Shown: positions 1 to 7,258 of the stretch, in pieces | Position numbering within the stretch: position 1 is the stretch's first letter | Layout: each line of letters begins with the position of its first letter | Source: DASQBT01 sp049578545 | Lineage (GTDB): Bacteria > Pseudomonadota > Gammaproteobacteria > Burkholderiales > Thiobacillaceae | Reading direction: 5' to 3' | Assembly (NCBI GenBank): GCA_049578545.1 | Contig: JBAUMF010000031.1 | Coordinates: 1 to 43,658 of the forward strand | Length of the DNA stretch: 43,658 nucleotides | Position numbers and translations under genes: made by a program | The notes under the pieces: model-generated | What the model was told of the DNA's origin: nothing | The model's database searches: none | What the model saw: the letters and a program-made list of their open reading frames with translations, nothing else

Positions 1-1
1 G

Positions 2-1297
2 CATGTGCTGTATTTGGGCGAGATCAACGACGCGCAGCGTTCGGCCTGGTGCAAGACCATCGAGGTGCTGGAAGGCGCGAACCAGCGCGCGTCCCAAGTC
101 GCCATCTTTCCCGAGGACCGTCAGGCCCCGCCCTTGAATTGTGAGGTGGTCCAGGTCCGTCTGGATCAGCTACGTTTGGAACGACCGCGACAGTGGGGTG
201 CCTGCTGGCTGGGTCTGGAACTGTGGGACCGCCTGCAGCCGGATGCGTTCTGGGGGCCACGTCTGCCGGCGAGCCGCAAGGGCACCGACTGGCTGAACGT
301 ACTCAAGACGCTGGTGTTGTATCGGCTCATTGATCCGGGCAGTGAATGGCGTTTGCATCGCCACTGGTATGGCAATACGGCGATGGGGGACCTGCTGGGA
401 GAGGATCTGGCGGTGGCGCAACCGGATACGCTGTACCGTTGTCTGGACCAGCTGGTGGAGCACAAGGCGGCGCTGTTTGGGTTTCTCACCGAACGCTGGC
501 AGGCGCTGTTCGGGGCGAGCTTCGAGGTGCTGTTGTATGACCTGACGAGCACCTACTTCGAATGCGATCCGCCCGATTCGGGCAAGCGCCGCTACGGCTG
601 TAGCCGGGATAAGCGGTCTGACTGCGTGCAGGTCGTGATCGCCCTGATTGTCACGCCCGACGGCTTTCCCCTGGCCTACGAAGTGATGGCAGGCAATACG
701 GCGGACAACACCACGCTGGAGGGTTTCGTCGAGCGCATCGAGCAGCAGTACGGTCAGGCGCGACGCATTTGGGTGATGGATCGCGGGATTCCGACCGAGG
801 CGGTGCTTAAGACATTGCGCAGCCGCCCCACGCCTGTGAGCTACCTGGTGGGAACCCCCAAGGGTCGGCTGAGCACGCTCGAGAAAGCCTTTCTGGAACA
901 ACCCTGGGAACAGGCGCGCGACCAGGTCGACGTCAAGCTGCTGGAACGCGAAGGCGAACTCTACATCCTGGCGCGCAGCGCCGGTCGGGTGGACAAGGAG
1001 CGTGGCATCCGCGTGCGGCGCCTCAAGCGCCTGATCAAGCGACTGCGCGAACTGCAGGCCCAGAAGCTCACCCGCGACCAGTTGTTGCTGAAGTTGGGGG
1101 CGGCGAAGAGCGAAGCGGGCCGGGTCTATGCGGCCATCCAGATCGAGCTTCCACCCAAGGAGCAGCCGGCGCAGACAGGTAGTTTCCAGTTCCGCCTGGA
1201 CCGCACCAAGCTGCGCCAGATGCGGCGCCGCGAAGGCCACTACCTGCTGCGTTCGAATCTGCAGCACGAGTCACCCGCCCGGTTGTGGCAGTTCTGA
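2..1297 (+). pseudogene. IS4/IS1634-type transposase, truncated at the C-terminus and open at the window edge
   Basis: DDE transposase fragment of about 430 residues. The reading frame is open to the left edge, and the GTG at position 5 falls inside the conserved VLYLGEIND segment, so the true start lies outside the window. The first catalytic Asp is visible in LLYDLTSTYF and the second in WVMDRGIP. The protein stops after ARLWQF, where family members normally continue into the FYIQL..VE..FK..K segment that carries the catalytic Glu. The stop codon at 1295-1297 belongs to foreign DNA, because the integrase remnant on the other strand begins at that base. The element should therefore be inactive. 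The family call rests on recognisable conserved segments and was not searched. Confidence 0.85.
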
Positions 1298-2378
1298 TAA
1301 GTGGCAGCCAGTAGCGCGCTCCCCCGCCGCTGACAAATACCTTTGCACGCCTGCGCCCCGTGATGCTCTTACCCGCATACCATGCTGATGCAAAAAGGAG
1401 ATTCAAGTAAGTGATGGGGAACGGCAACCGCGGTTTCCTCCTCTGCTGATCCTCTTTCTTGTTGAGCTTGGGCACCGCCACGTTCGTCAGCGGGTTCGCG
1501 GTCATTCGGTATTTGCCGGAAGCAATTGCATACGTCATCATTGAACGTAAGGCCGGAAAATAGCCATCTGTCACGGTCTTGCGCGCCCGCTTTTCTTTAT
1601 GCAGCAGGTGCGCTAACCAGTCGAACACGTCTTTCTGTTCGACTTTGCTCGCTGGCTTGTCTTTAACGAACTTGATGAAATGTTCAATGCGTGACCGATA
1701 GGTTCGCGTCGTTCTGGGACCCAGATGAGCGGTGCTTTCTGCTTCCCAGCCCCGCAGAACATCGGTGAGCCATGGTCCGCCTTCGCCTTGCCTTAGTTCG
1801 GCAGGCTCCCCGGCATTGCGGCGCGACATGATTTCAAATGCCCGCTTTTCAACCTGCGCCATTTTCTTGATGAGGTCATCAAACAGCGGATCGTCCTGCG
1901 GAACCTCATAGCCCATGACCTGGCAATGGTCGAGCACGTCAGCGACAAATTCCTTGTATGCAGGTGCCCTCTTCCGCTGGGCGATAATCCGATTCAGATC
2001 GTCGAGGTTACTGACAACAAAATGGTCATGCGCAGGCCAGTCGTCATCGCATTTGCCATCCCGAAACTCATCATCAAAATGAACAAGATTGGCCAACCGC
2101 ACCGACGCAATTTGTTCGATTAAGTTCGGATCCAATACAACTCGACACGGTTTTTTCGATGCGCCCTCGCGGGCGAGCAGCCGACGCTTTTCTAAAAATT
2201 CCTTTGACTTCTCGGCAATGAACGGAGCTGCACGGGCTTGTGCCTCGACTTCGTCGGTCGTGCGCATAGACTTCCGAAATTCGGTCGTCCGGCCGTAAAG
2301 CGCTCTCAAATCGGACGGGACATAGATCCGGATATACCAGCTTTTTGTCCGGCCATCCTTAGGCTGAAACAAGTCCAT
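1296..2378 (-). pseudogene. Tyrosine site-specific recombinase (phage/island integrase), N-terminal part only
   Basis: About 360 residues of an integrase of the type with a DUF6538-like N-terminal region (WYIRIYVPSDLRALYGR) and a SAM-like core-binding domain (TRTYRSRIEHFIKFVKDKP). The frame keeps integrase character up to ARYWLPLI and then runs into antisense transposase sequence, so everything after about 1296 is not integrase. All catalytic residues (the Arg of the usual FTGMR segment onward, His-x-x-Arg and Tyr) are missing. ATG at 2378 is preferred over the GTG at 2405 because GAGGTC sits just upstream of it. The gene lies 97 bp beyond the 3' end of tRNA-Ser in the same direction, the usual position of a tRNA-targeting integrase. 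It is a remnant of an integrated element. Confidence 0.85.
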
Positions 2379-2388
2379 TTTGACCTCA

Positions 2389-2413
2389 TCACCGTATGAC
2401 TTCACCGTATGAC
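2389..2413. repeat. 12-bp tandem direct repeat next to the integrase start
   Basis: TCACCGTATGAC occurs at 2389-2400 and again at 2402-2413, giving a 13-bp period directly upstream of the integrase ATG. It may be a small duplication or an integrase/excisionase-type binding repeat. Nothing more can be said from sequence. Confidence 0.5.
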
Positions 2414-2474
2414 TCGATTCAATAAGGTCTTGATTTTATTTAAATTGCTTTTCATTCAAGCAATTATAACTCAT

Positions 2475-2565
2475 TGGCGGAGAGGGGGGGATTCGAACCC
2501 CCGTCAGGGTATTACCCTGAACACGCTTTCCAGGCGTGCGACTTAAACCGCTCATCCACCTCTCC
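2475..2565 (-). tRNA. tRNA-Ser, anticodon GGA
   Basis: A 91-nt class II tRNA. The acceptor stem GGAGAGG pairs with CCTCTCC, followed by discriminator G and an encoded CCA (TGG at 2475-2477 on the plus strand). The anticodon arm is CACGC-CTGGAAA-GCGTG, which gives anticodon GGA and reads UCC/UCU serine codons. There is a long variable arm and a GGTTCGAATCC T-arm. The integrase remnant begins shortly beyond its 3' end, so the tRNA 3' end is the probable attachment site. Confidence 0.97.
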
Positions 2566-2576
2566 GGGAGCGCGGC

Positions 2577-2605
2577 ATTCTAGCGGAAGCAGCGTAATGA
2601 AGCAA
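2577..2605 (-). promoter_or_regulatory. Sigma-70-type promoter of tRNA-Ser
   Basis: On the minus strand TTGCTT (2605-2600) and TAGAAT (2582-2577) are separated by exactly 17 bp. The -10 box ends 11 bp before the mature tRNA 5' end. Spacing and position fit a tRNA promoter. Confidence 0.7.
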
Positions 2606-2638
2606 ATCAGACAATTATGAAAAAGATGCGAGATGGGG

Positions 2639-2666
2639 CTTGAAACCTGGGCAATAGCCCCAACTA
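2639..2666 (+). promoter_or_regulatory. Sigma-32 (RpoH) heat-shock promoter of grpE-dnaK-dnaJ
   Basis: CTTGAAA (2639-2645) is followed after 12 bp by CCCCAACTA (2658-2666). This is very close to the RpoH consensus CTTGAA-N11-16-CCCCATNT. The site lies about 33 bp upstream of the grpE start. No CIRCE-type HrcA operator was seen between it and the gene. Confidence 0.8.
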
Positions 2667-2698
2667 ACGTAAGTGTTTTAGGTTGAAAGGGAAATCGG

Positions 2699-3226
2699 AT
2701 GCCAGAGGACAGCATGCCCAATACTGACCAAGTCGAAATCAAGGCCGCAGAAGACAATGAAACCATGCCCAGCTTGGGAGAACTGCTCAAGCAGGCCGAG
2801 TTGAATGCGCAGGAACACCACGACGCATGGCTGCGCGCCAAGGCAGAGGCAGACAATGTCCGAAAACGCGCCCAGCTTGATGTTGCCAATGCACACAAAT
2901 ACGCAGTGGAAGGATTTGCCAACGAGCTGCTCGGGGTAAAGGACAGCCTTGAAGCGGCAATGACCACCGAGAATGCATCGATCGAGAGTCTGAAAAATGG
3001 TGTTGATCTGACACTGAAACAGCTGTCCAGCGTGTTCAACCGCTTTCATGTGATGGAAGTCAATCCCGTCGGCGAAAGATTCGATCCACATCGCCACCAG
3101 GCAGTCGGCATGGTGGACTCAGATCAGGAAGCAAACACCGTGGTGACCGTGCTGCAAAAAGGCTATTTGCTCAATGACCGCGTATTGCGCCCGGCCATGG
3201 TAATGGTTGCGCAAGCCAAGACTTGA
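2699..3226 (+). CDS. grpE: Nucleotide exchange factor GrpE
   Basis: GrpE releases ADP from DnaK so that the chaperone can cycle. The 175-residue protein has a charged N-terminus, a long helical coiled-coil part (about residues 25-95) that includes the family segment RAKAEADNVRKRA, and the C-terminal beta domain with NPVGERFDPHRHQA and VLQKGYLLNDRVLRPAMV. Length is normal for the family. The ATG at 2699 follows GAAAGGGAAATC, a reasonable ribosome site; a second ATG five codons later is an alternative start. It is the first gene of the grpE-dnaK-dnaJ heat-shock group and lies directly behind the sigma-32-like promoter. The gap to dnaK is 62 bp with no terminator seen. Confidence 0.97.
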   Translation: MPEDSMPNTDQVEIKAAEDNETMPSLGELLKQAELNAQEHHDAWLRAKAEADNVRKRAQLDVANAHKYAVEGFANELLGVKDSLEAAMTTENASIESLKNGVDLTLKQLSSVFNRFHVMEVNPVGERFDPHRHQAVGMVDSDQEANTVVTVLQKGYLLNDRVLRPAMVMVAQAKT

Positions 3227-3288
3227 AATCAAGGATTTCGCCAGAATATTGTTCAGTAATTAATTGATTTTGCATAAGGAAGACCATC

Positions 3289-5217
3289 ATGGGACGCATT
3301 ATTGGAATTGACCTGGGAACCACCAACTCCTGTGTGGCTGTCATGGAGAATGGCCAGCCCAAAGTTATCGAGAACTCCGAGGGCGCGCGCACCACGCCTT
3401 CTGTAGTGGCCTATGCCGACAATGGCGAAATCTTGGTCGGGGATGCCGCCAAAAGGCAGGCTGTGACCAACCCGAAAAATACCGTATATGCCATCAAGCG
3501 CCTGATTGGCCGCCGCTTTGAAGAAAAGGAAGTGCAGAAGGATATCGGACTGATGCCGTTCAAAATCGTCAAGGCGGATAACGGTGACGCCTGGGTCGAG
3601 ATTCGCGATCAGAAGATGGCGCCGCCTCAGGTTTCTGCCGAAGTGCTGCGCAAGATGAAGAAAACGGCCGAGGATTACTTGGGCGAGGAAGTCACCGAGG
3701 CCGTAATTACGGTACCGGCCTACTTCAATGACTCCCAGCGTCAGGCAACCAAAGATGCGGGCCGAATTGCCGGCCTCGAAGTGAAACGCATCATCAACGA
3801 GCCGACAGCCGCAGCCCTCGCGTTCGGCATGGACAAGAAGGAAGGCGACCGCAAGATTGCCGTCTATGACCTTGGTGGCGGCACGTTTGATATTTCCATC
3901 ATCGAGATTGCAGAGGTCGAAGGTGAACACCAGTTCGAAGTGCTATCAACCAATGGCGACACCTTCCTGGGTGGTGAGGACTTCGACCAGCGATTGGTCG
4001 ACTACATCATCGACGAATTCAAGAAGGAACAAGGGGTTGACCTGGGCAAGGACGTGCTCGCGCTGCAACGCCTGAAAACGGCTGCGGAAAAGGCCAAGAA
4101 GGAACTCTCCTCTTCCCAGCAGACCGACATCAACGAGCCGTTCATTGCTTTCGACCCGGCTACGGGTCCCAAACATCTGACCATGAAGATCACCCGGGCC
4201 AAGTTCGAAAGTCTGGTGGAAGACCTGATTGAACGCACCATCGAACCGTGCCGGATCGCAATCAAGGATGCCGGCGTGAAGGCCACCGACATTACCGACA
4301 TCATCCTGGTTGGTGGCCAAACCCGAATGCCCAAGGTTCAGGACAAGGTGCGTCAATTCTTTGGCCAGGAACCCCGCAAGGATGTGAACCCGGATGAAGC
4401 CGTGGCCGTAGGTGCTGCCATTCAGGGTGGCGTGCTCAAGGGTGAAGTCAAGGACGTGTTGCTGCTCGACGTCACACCCCTTTCCCTTGGGATAGAAACC
4501 CTGGGTGGCGTGATGACCAAACTCATCACAAAGAACACCACGATCCCAACCAAGGCGAGCCAGGTTTTCTCTACGGCCGATGACAACCAGAGTGCGGTAA
4601 CGATTCATGTGATGCAGGGTGAGCGCGAAATGGCGGCGGGCAACAAGAGCCTGGGCCAGTTCAACCTGACCGATATCCCCCCCGCCCCGCGCGGCATGCC
4701 ACAAATCGAGGTCACCTTCGACATCGATGCCAACGGTATTCTGCACGTCACGGCGAAGGACAAGGCCACGGGCAAGGAAAACAAGATCAAGATCCAGGCG
4801 AGTTCCGGACTGACCGAGGCGGAAATCAAGCAGATGGTGAAGGATGCGGAAGCCAATGCGGCTGAGGACCACAAGGCGTTTGAGCTTGCCACTGCCCGCA
4901 ACGCGGCGGACAACCTGATTCACTCGGTGAAGAAATCACTAAGCGAATACGGTGACAAGATTGGCGCCGACGACAAGGCCAAGATTGAAGCGGCAATGAA
5001 GGAGGTGGAAGAGGCTGTGCGTGGTGACGACAAGGAAACCATCGAAGCCAAAACAAATAACCTGACCCAGGCCTCACACAAGCTGGCTGAACAGATGTAC
5101 CAGGCAGAACAGGCGAAGGCTCAGGGGTCGGGGACAGAAGCCGGTCCTGGCAGCACTGAAAAAGCGGCGGCAGATGATGTAGTGGATGCAGAATTTACTG
5201 AAGTGAAGGATAAGTAA
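3289..5217 (+). CDS. dnaK: Hsp70 chaperone DnaK
   Basis: Cytoplasmic ATP-dependent chaperone of 642 residues. The actin-like nucleotide-binding domain shows GIDLGTTNSCVAV at the N-terminus, YDLGGGTFDISI near residue 200 and LVGGQTRMP near residue 340. The interdomain linker reads DVLLLDVTPLSLGIETLGG near residue 390. The substrate-binding beta domain and helical lid follow, and the tail ends FTEVKDK, as is typical of proteobacterial DnaK. An AGGAAG ribosome site precedes the ATG. It shares the heat-shock transcript with grpE upstream and is followed after 82 bp, containing a strong hairpin, by dnaJ. The gene is intact. Confidence 0.99.
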   Translation: MGRIIGIDLGTTNSCVAVMENGQPKVIENSEGARTTPSVVAYADNGEILVGDAAKRQAVTNPKNTVYAIKRLIGRRFEEKEVQKDIGLMPFKIVKADNGDAWVEIRDQKMAPPQVSAEVLRKMKKTAEDYLGEEVTEAVITVPAYFNDSQRQATKDAGRIAGLEVKRIINEPTAAALAFGMDKKEGDRKIAVYDLGGGTFDISIIEIAEVEGEHQFEVLSTNGDTFLGGEDFDQRLVDYIIDEFKKEQGVDLGKDVLALQRLKTAAEKAKKELSSSQQTDINEPFIAFDPATGPKHLTMKITRAKFESLVEDLIERTIEPCRIAIKDAGVKATDITDIILVGGQTRMPKVQDKVRQFFGQEPRKDVNPDEAVAVGAAIQGGVLKGEVKDVLLLDVTPLSLGIETLGGVMTKLITKNTTIPTKASQVFSTADDNQSAVTIHVMQGEREMAAGNKSLGQFNLTDIPPAPRGMPQIEVTFDIDANGILHVTAKDKATGKENKIKIQASSGLTEAEIKQMVKDAEANAAEDHKAFELATARNAADNLIHSVKKSLSEYGDKIGADDKAKIEAAMKEVEEAVRGDDKETIEAKTNNLTQASHKLAEQMYQAEQAKAQGSGTEAGPGSTEKAAADDVVDAEFTEVKDK

Positions 5218-5225
5218 GGCGTAAC

Positions 5226-5262
5226 GCGTGAAAGGCGTGGCGTAAGTCACCGCTTTTCGCGC
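5226..5262 (+). other. Intercistronic hairpin between dnaK and dnaJ
   Basis: GCGTGAAAGGCG can pair with CGCTTTTCGCGC, a 12-bp stem with two G-T wobbles and a 13-nt loop. A T-rich run (ATTTCCTTTTTCTC) follows. It could be a partial terminator or an mRNA processing or stability element that lowers dnaJ relative to dnaK. Confidence 0.6.
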
Positions 5263-5299
5263 ATTTCCTTTTTCTCATGCGTCAATCTCACCCGTCACT

Positions 5300-6430
5300 A
5301 TGTCAAAACGCGACTACTACGAAGTCCTAGGCGTTTCAAAGAACGCTTCGGATGATGAAATCAAGAAAGCCTATCGCAAGCTGGCCATGAAACACCATCC
5401 GGACCGCAATCCGGAGCACAAGGACGCAGAAGAGAAATTCAAAGAGGCCAAGCAGGCCTACGAAATTCTTTCCGATCCCGACAAGCGCTCAGCCTATGAC
5501 CAATTCGGTCATGCGGGTGTGGATCCCAGCGCCGGGATGGGAGGCGGCGCCGGCGCCGCAGGTTTTGGCGGGTTTGCCGATGCCTTCTCGGATATCTTTG
5601 GCGACATTTTCGGCGGCGGAACCGGTGGTGGCCGCACCCGCAGCAATGTCTATCGCGGCGCCGATTTGCGGTACAACCTGGAAATCGCGCTGGAAGAAGC
5701 CGCCCATGGGGTGGAAACCAAAATTCGTGTTCCCACCCTGGATGAATGCGAGGCCTGCCACGGGACCGGTGCCAAGCCTGGCACCGAGCCTAGCACGTGT
5801 CCCACGTGCGGTGGGCATGGACAAGTCCGCATGCAGCAGGGCTTCTTCTCCATCCAGCAAACCTGCCCCCACTGCCATGGCTCCGGCAAGATCATCAGTG
5901 AACCTTGCGCCAGCTGCGATGGCCAAGGCAGAGTAAAAAAACACAAGACCCTGTCAGTCAAGATTCCTGCCGGCATCGACGAAGGTGATCGCATCCGCCT
6001 CGCCGGTGAAGGAGAGGCCGGGGTCAATGGCGGCCCTGCGGGTGATTTGTATGTACAGATCCACCTCAAGGCGCACACGATTTTCCAGCGTGATGGCGAT
6101 GACCTGCACTGCGAAATGCCGATCAGCTTCATCACCGCCGCCTTGGGCGGTGAACTGGAAATTCCCACTCTCGATGGCCATGCGCGCATCAAAATTCCTC
6201 CCGAAACGCAGTCCGCAAAAGCTTTTCGCTTAAAGGGCAAAGGAATCAAGGGGGTACGGAGTCACACGACAGGTGATTTGATCTGTCACGTGGCGGTGGA
6301 GACTCCAGTCAACCTGTCAGACAAGCAAAAGGAACTGCTGAAGGAATTTGAACGTTTGGCGGCGGGACGCAACAATAATCCGCGCGCTCAATCCTTCATG
6401 GACAAAATCAAGTCGTTCTTCGCCCAGTAG
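5300..6430 (+). CDS. dnaJ: Hsp40 co-chaperone DnaJ
   Basis: DnaJ delivers substrates to DnaK and stimulates its ATPase. The 376-residue protein has the full class A (type I) architecture. A J domain with the HPD motif (MKHHPDRNPE, near residue 33) is followed by a Gly/Phe-rich linker (about residues 75-115). The zinc domain has four CxxCxGxG-type repeats: CEACHGTG, CPTCGGHG, CPHCHGSG and CASCDGQG. The C-terminal substrate domain contains GDLYVQIHLK. The ATG lies behind a CCCGTCACT leader with no strong Shine-Dalgarno sequence. Translation may depend on the dnaK transcript structure. The gene is intact and converges on the carbonic anhydrase gene. Confidence 0.98.
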   Translation: MSKRDYYEVLGVSKNASDDEIKKAYRKLAMKHHPDRNPEHKDAEEKFKEAKQAYEILSDPDKRSAYDQFGHAGVDPSAGMGGGAGAAGFGGFADAFSDIFGDIFGGGTGGGRTRSNVYRGADLRYNLEIALEEAAHGVETKIRVPTLDECEACHGTGAKPGTEPSTCPTCGGHGQVRMQQGFFSIQQTCPHCHGSGKIISEPCASCDGQGRVKKHKTLSVKIPAGIDEGDRIRLAGEGEAGVNGGPAGDLYVQIHLKAHTIFQRDGDDLHCEMPISFITAALGGELEIPTLDGHARIKIPPETQSAKAFRLKGKGIKGVRSHTTGDLICHVAVETPVNLSDKQKELLKEFERLAAGRNNNPRAQSFMDKIKSFFAQ

Positions 6431-6485
6431 GTAACGCTGCAAGCCAGTGGGGCGCATCGAAGCCGCTTTAATGACGTGCCTTTAC

Positions 6486-7046
6486 CTAGAACTCGTTTCG
6501 AATCCGGTTGTAGCCCTTCACCAGCTCGCGGTTCGCTTGCGCCACGCTTTCAGAGAAGCTGGCCTGGTCGGCGGTCACCGGCTCAATCTTGGACAATTCG
6601 GCGTCGGAATGGATATTGCTGGTGGAAGGTATATAGAACCGGGGTGGCACAGTGCAGCCCTCCACCACTGAGTTGTGCCGCACCACAGAGCCGTCACCCA
6701 CCGTGCAATTGAACAGCACTGAATTGAAACCGATGAACACATTGTCCCCTACTTTGCACGGACCATGGACAATTGAGCGATGGGCGATGGAAGTGCGGTT
6801 ACCGATGGTAACTCCCCCACCTGCCTTGCAGTGAATCACCACCCCATCCTGAATATTGGAATGGGCTCCGATGATGATTGGCTCCATATCACCGTCGTCG
6901 TTAACCTCGTCAGCACGGATGACGGCATAAGGCCCAATAAAGACGTTTTCTTCAACGATAATCTTGCCACACAGGATGGCCGTGGGATCGACAAAGGAAG
7001 ATTCGTGAACGACAGGAAGGTGCCCTGAAGGATTTTTTCGGATCAT
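6486..7046 (-). CDS. Gamma-class carbonic anhydrase, Cam/CamH type
   Basis: A 186-residue left-handed beta-helix (hexapeptide-repeat) protein. It keeps the three metal-ligand histidines of archaeal Cam, in NIQDGVVIHC, TSIAHRS and IVHGP, and the Arg/Asp pair around VIRADEV. It also shares the C-terminal Cam signature YIPS..NI...AEL..I..VT and a final helix ending ANRELVKGYNRIRNEF. These features put it nearer to Cam/CamH than to the YrdA/CaiE group that is often annotated. The long acidic loop of classical Cam is absent, as in CamH. The predicted reaction is CO2 plus water to bicarbonate. It is 212 bp downstream of the SulP permease in the same direction. No signal peptide is visible, so it is probably cytoplasmic. 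Confidence 0.85.
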   Translation of the reverse strand: MIRKNPSGHLPVVHESSFVDPTAILCGKIIVEENVFIGPYAVIRADEVNDDGDMEPIIIGAHSNIQDGVVIHCKAGGGVTIGNRTSIAHRSIVHGPCKVGDNVFIGFNSVLFNCTVGDGSVVRHNSVVEGCTVPPRFYIPSTSNIHSDAELSKIEPVTADQASFSESVAQANRELVKGYNRIRNEF

Positions 7047-7258
7047 GAGGTAATTTTACCCATTAAACTGCGAACAGGAACATTGCTTGATGATCTGAAG
7101 AGGGAAACAGCATCAAACTCGAACCCTGAATTTCATCGAGCAGGCGCGGGGACTTGCTCAATCTGCAAGGCAGACGCTCACACGCCGCACTCATCTTGCT
7201 TGACTTGGATTGGGACCTTGAGTTAAACAAACGCGAGCAGATCGTGCACGCCATCTGG

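Noticed and set aside
170..1267. A long minus-strand frame of 365 codons across the transposase
   Set aside because: It lies antisense to clear transposase sequence and its translation has no family character. The plus-strand protein explains the region.
1068..1295. C-terminal extension of the integrase frame
   Set aside because: It is the reverse strand of the transposase, and its translation is low-complexity Gly/Ala/Pro. Integrase homology stops at about 1296.
7047..7258. Possible small gene between the carbonic anhydrase and SulP genes
   Set aside because: A plus-strand frame ends with a protein-like segment (DLDWDLELNKREQIVHAIWSP), but there is no start with a ribosome site and no recognised family. 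A minus-strand frame is mostly antisense to the plus strand or overlaps sulP.
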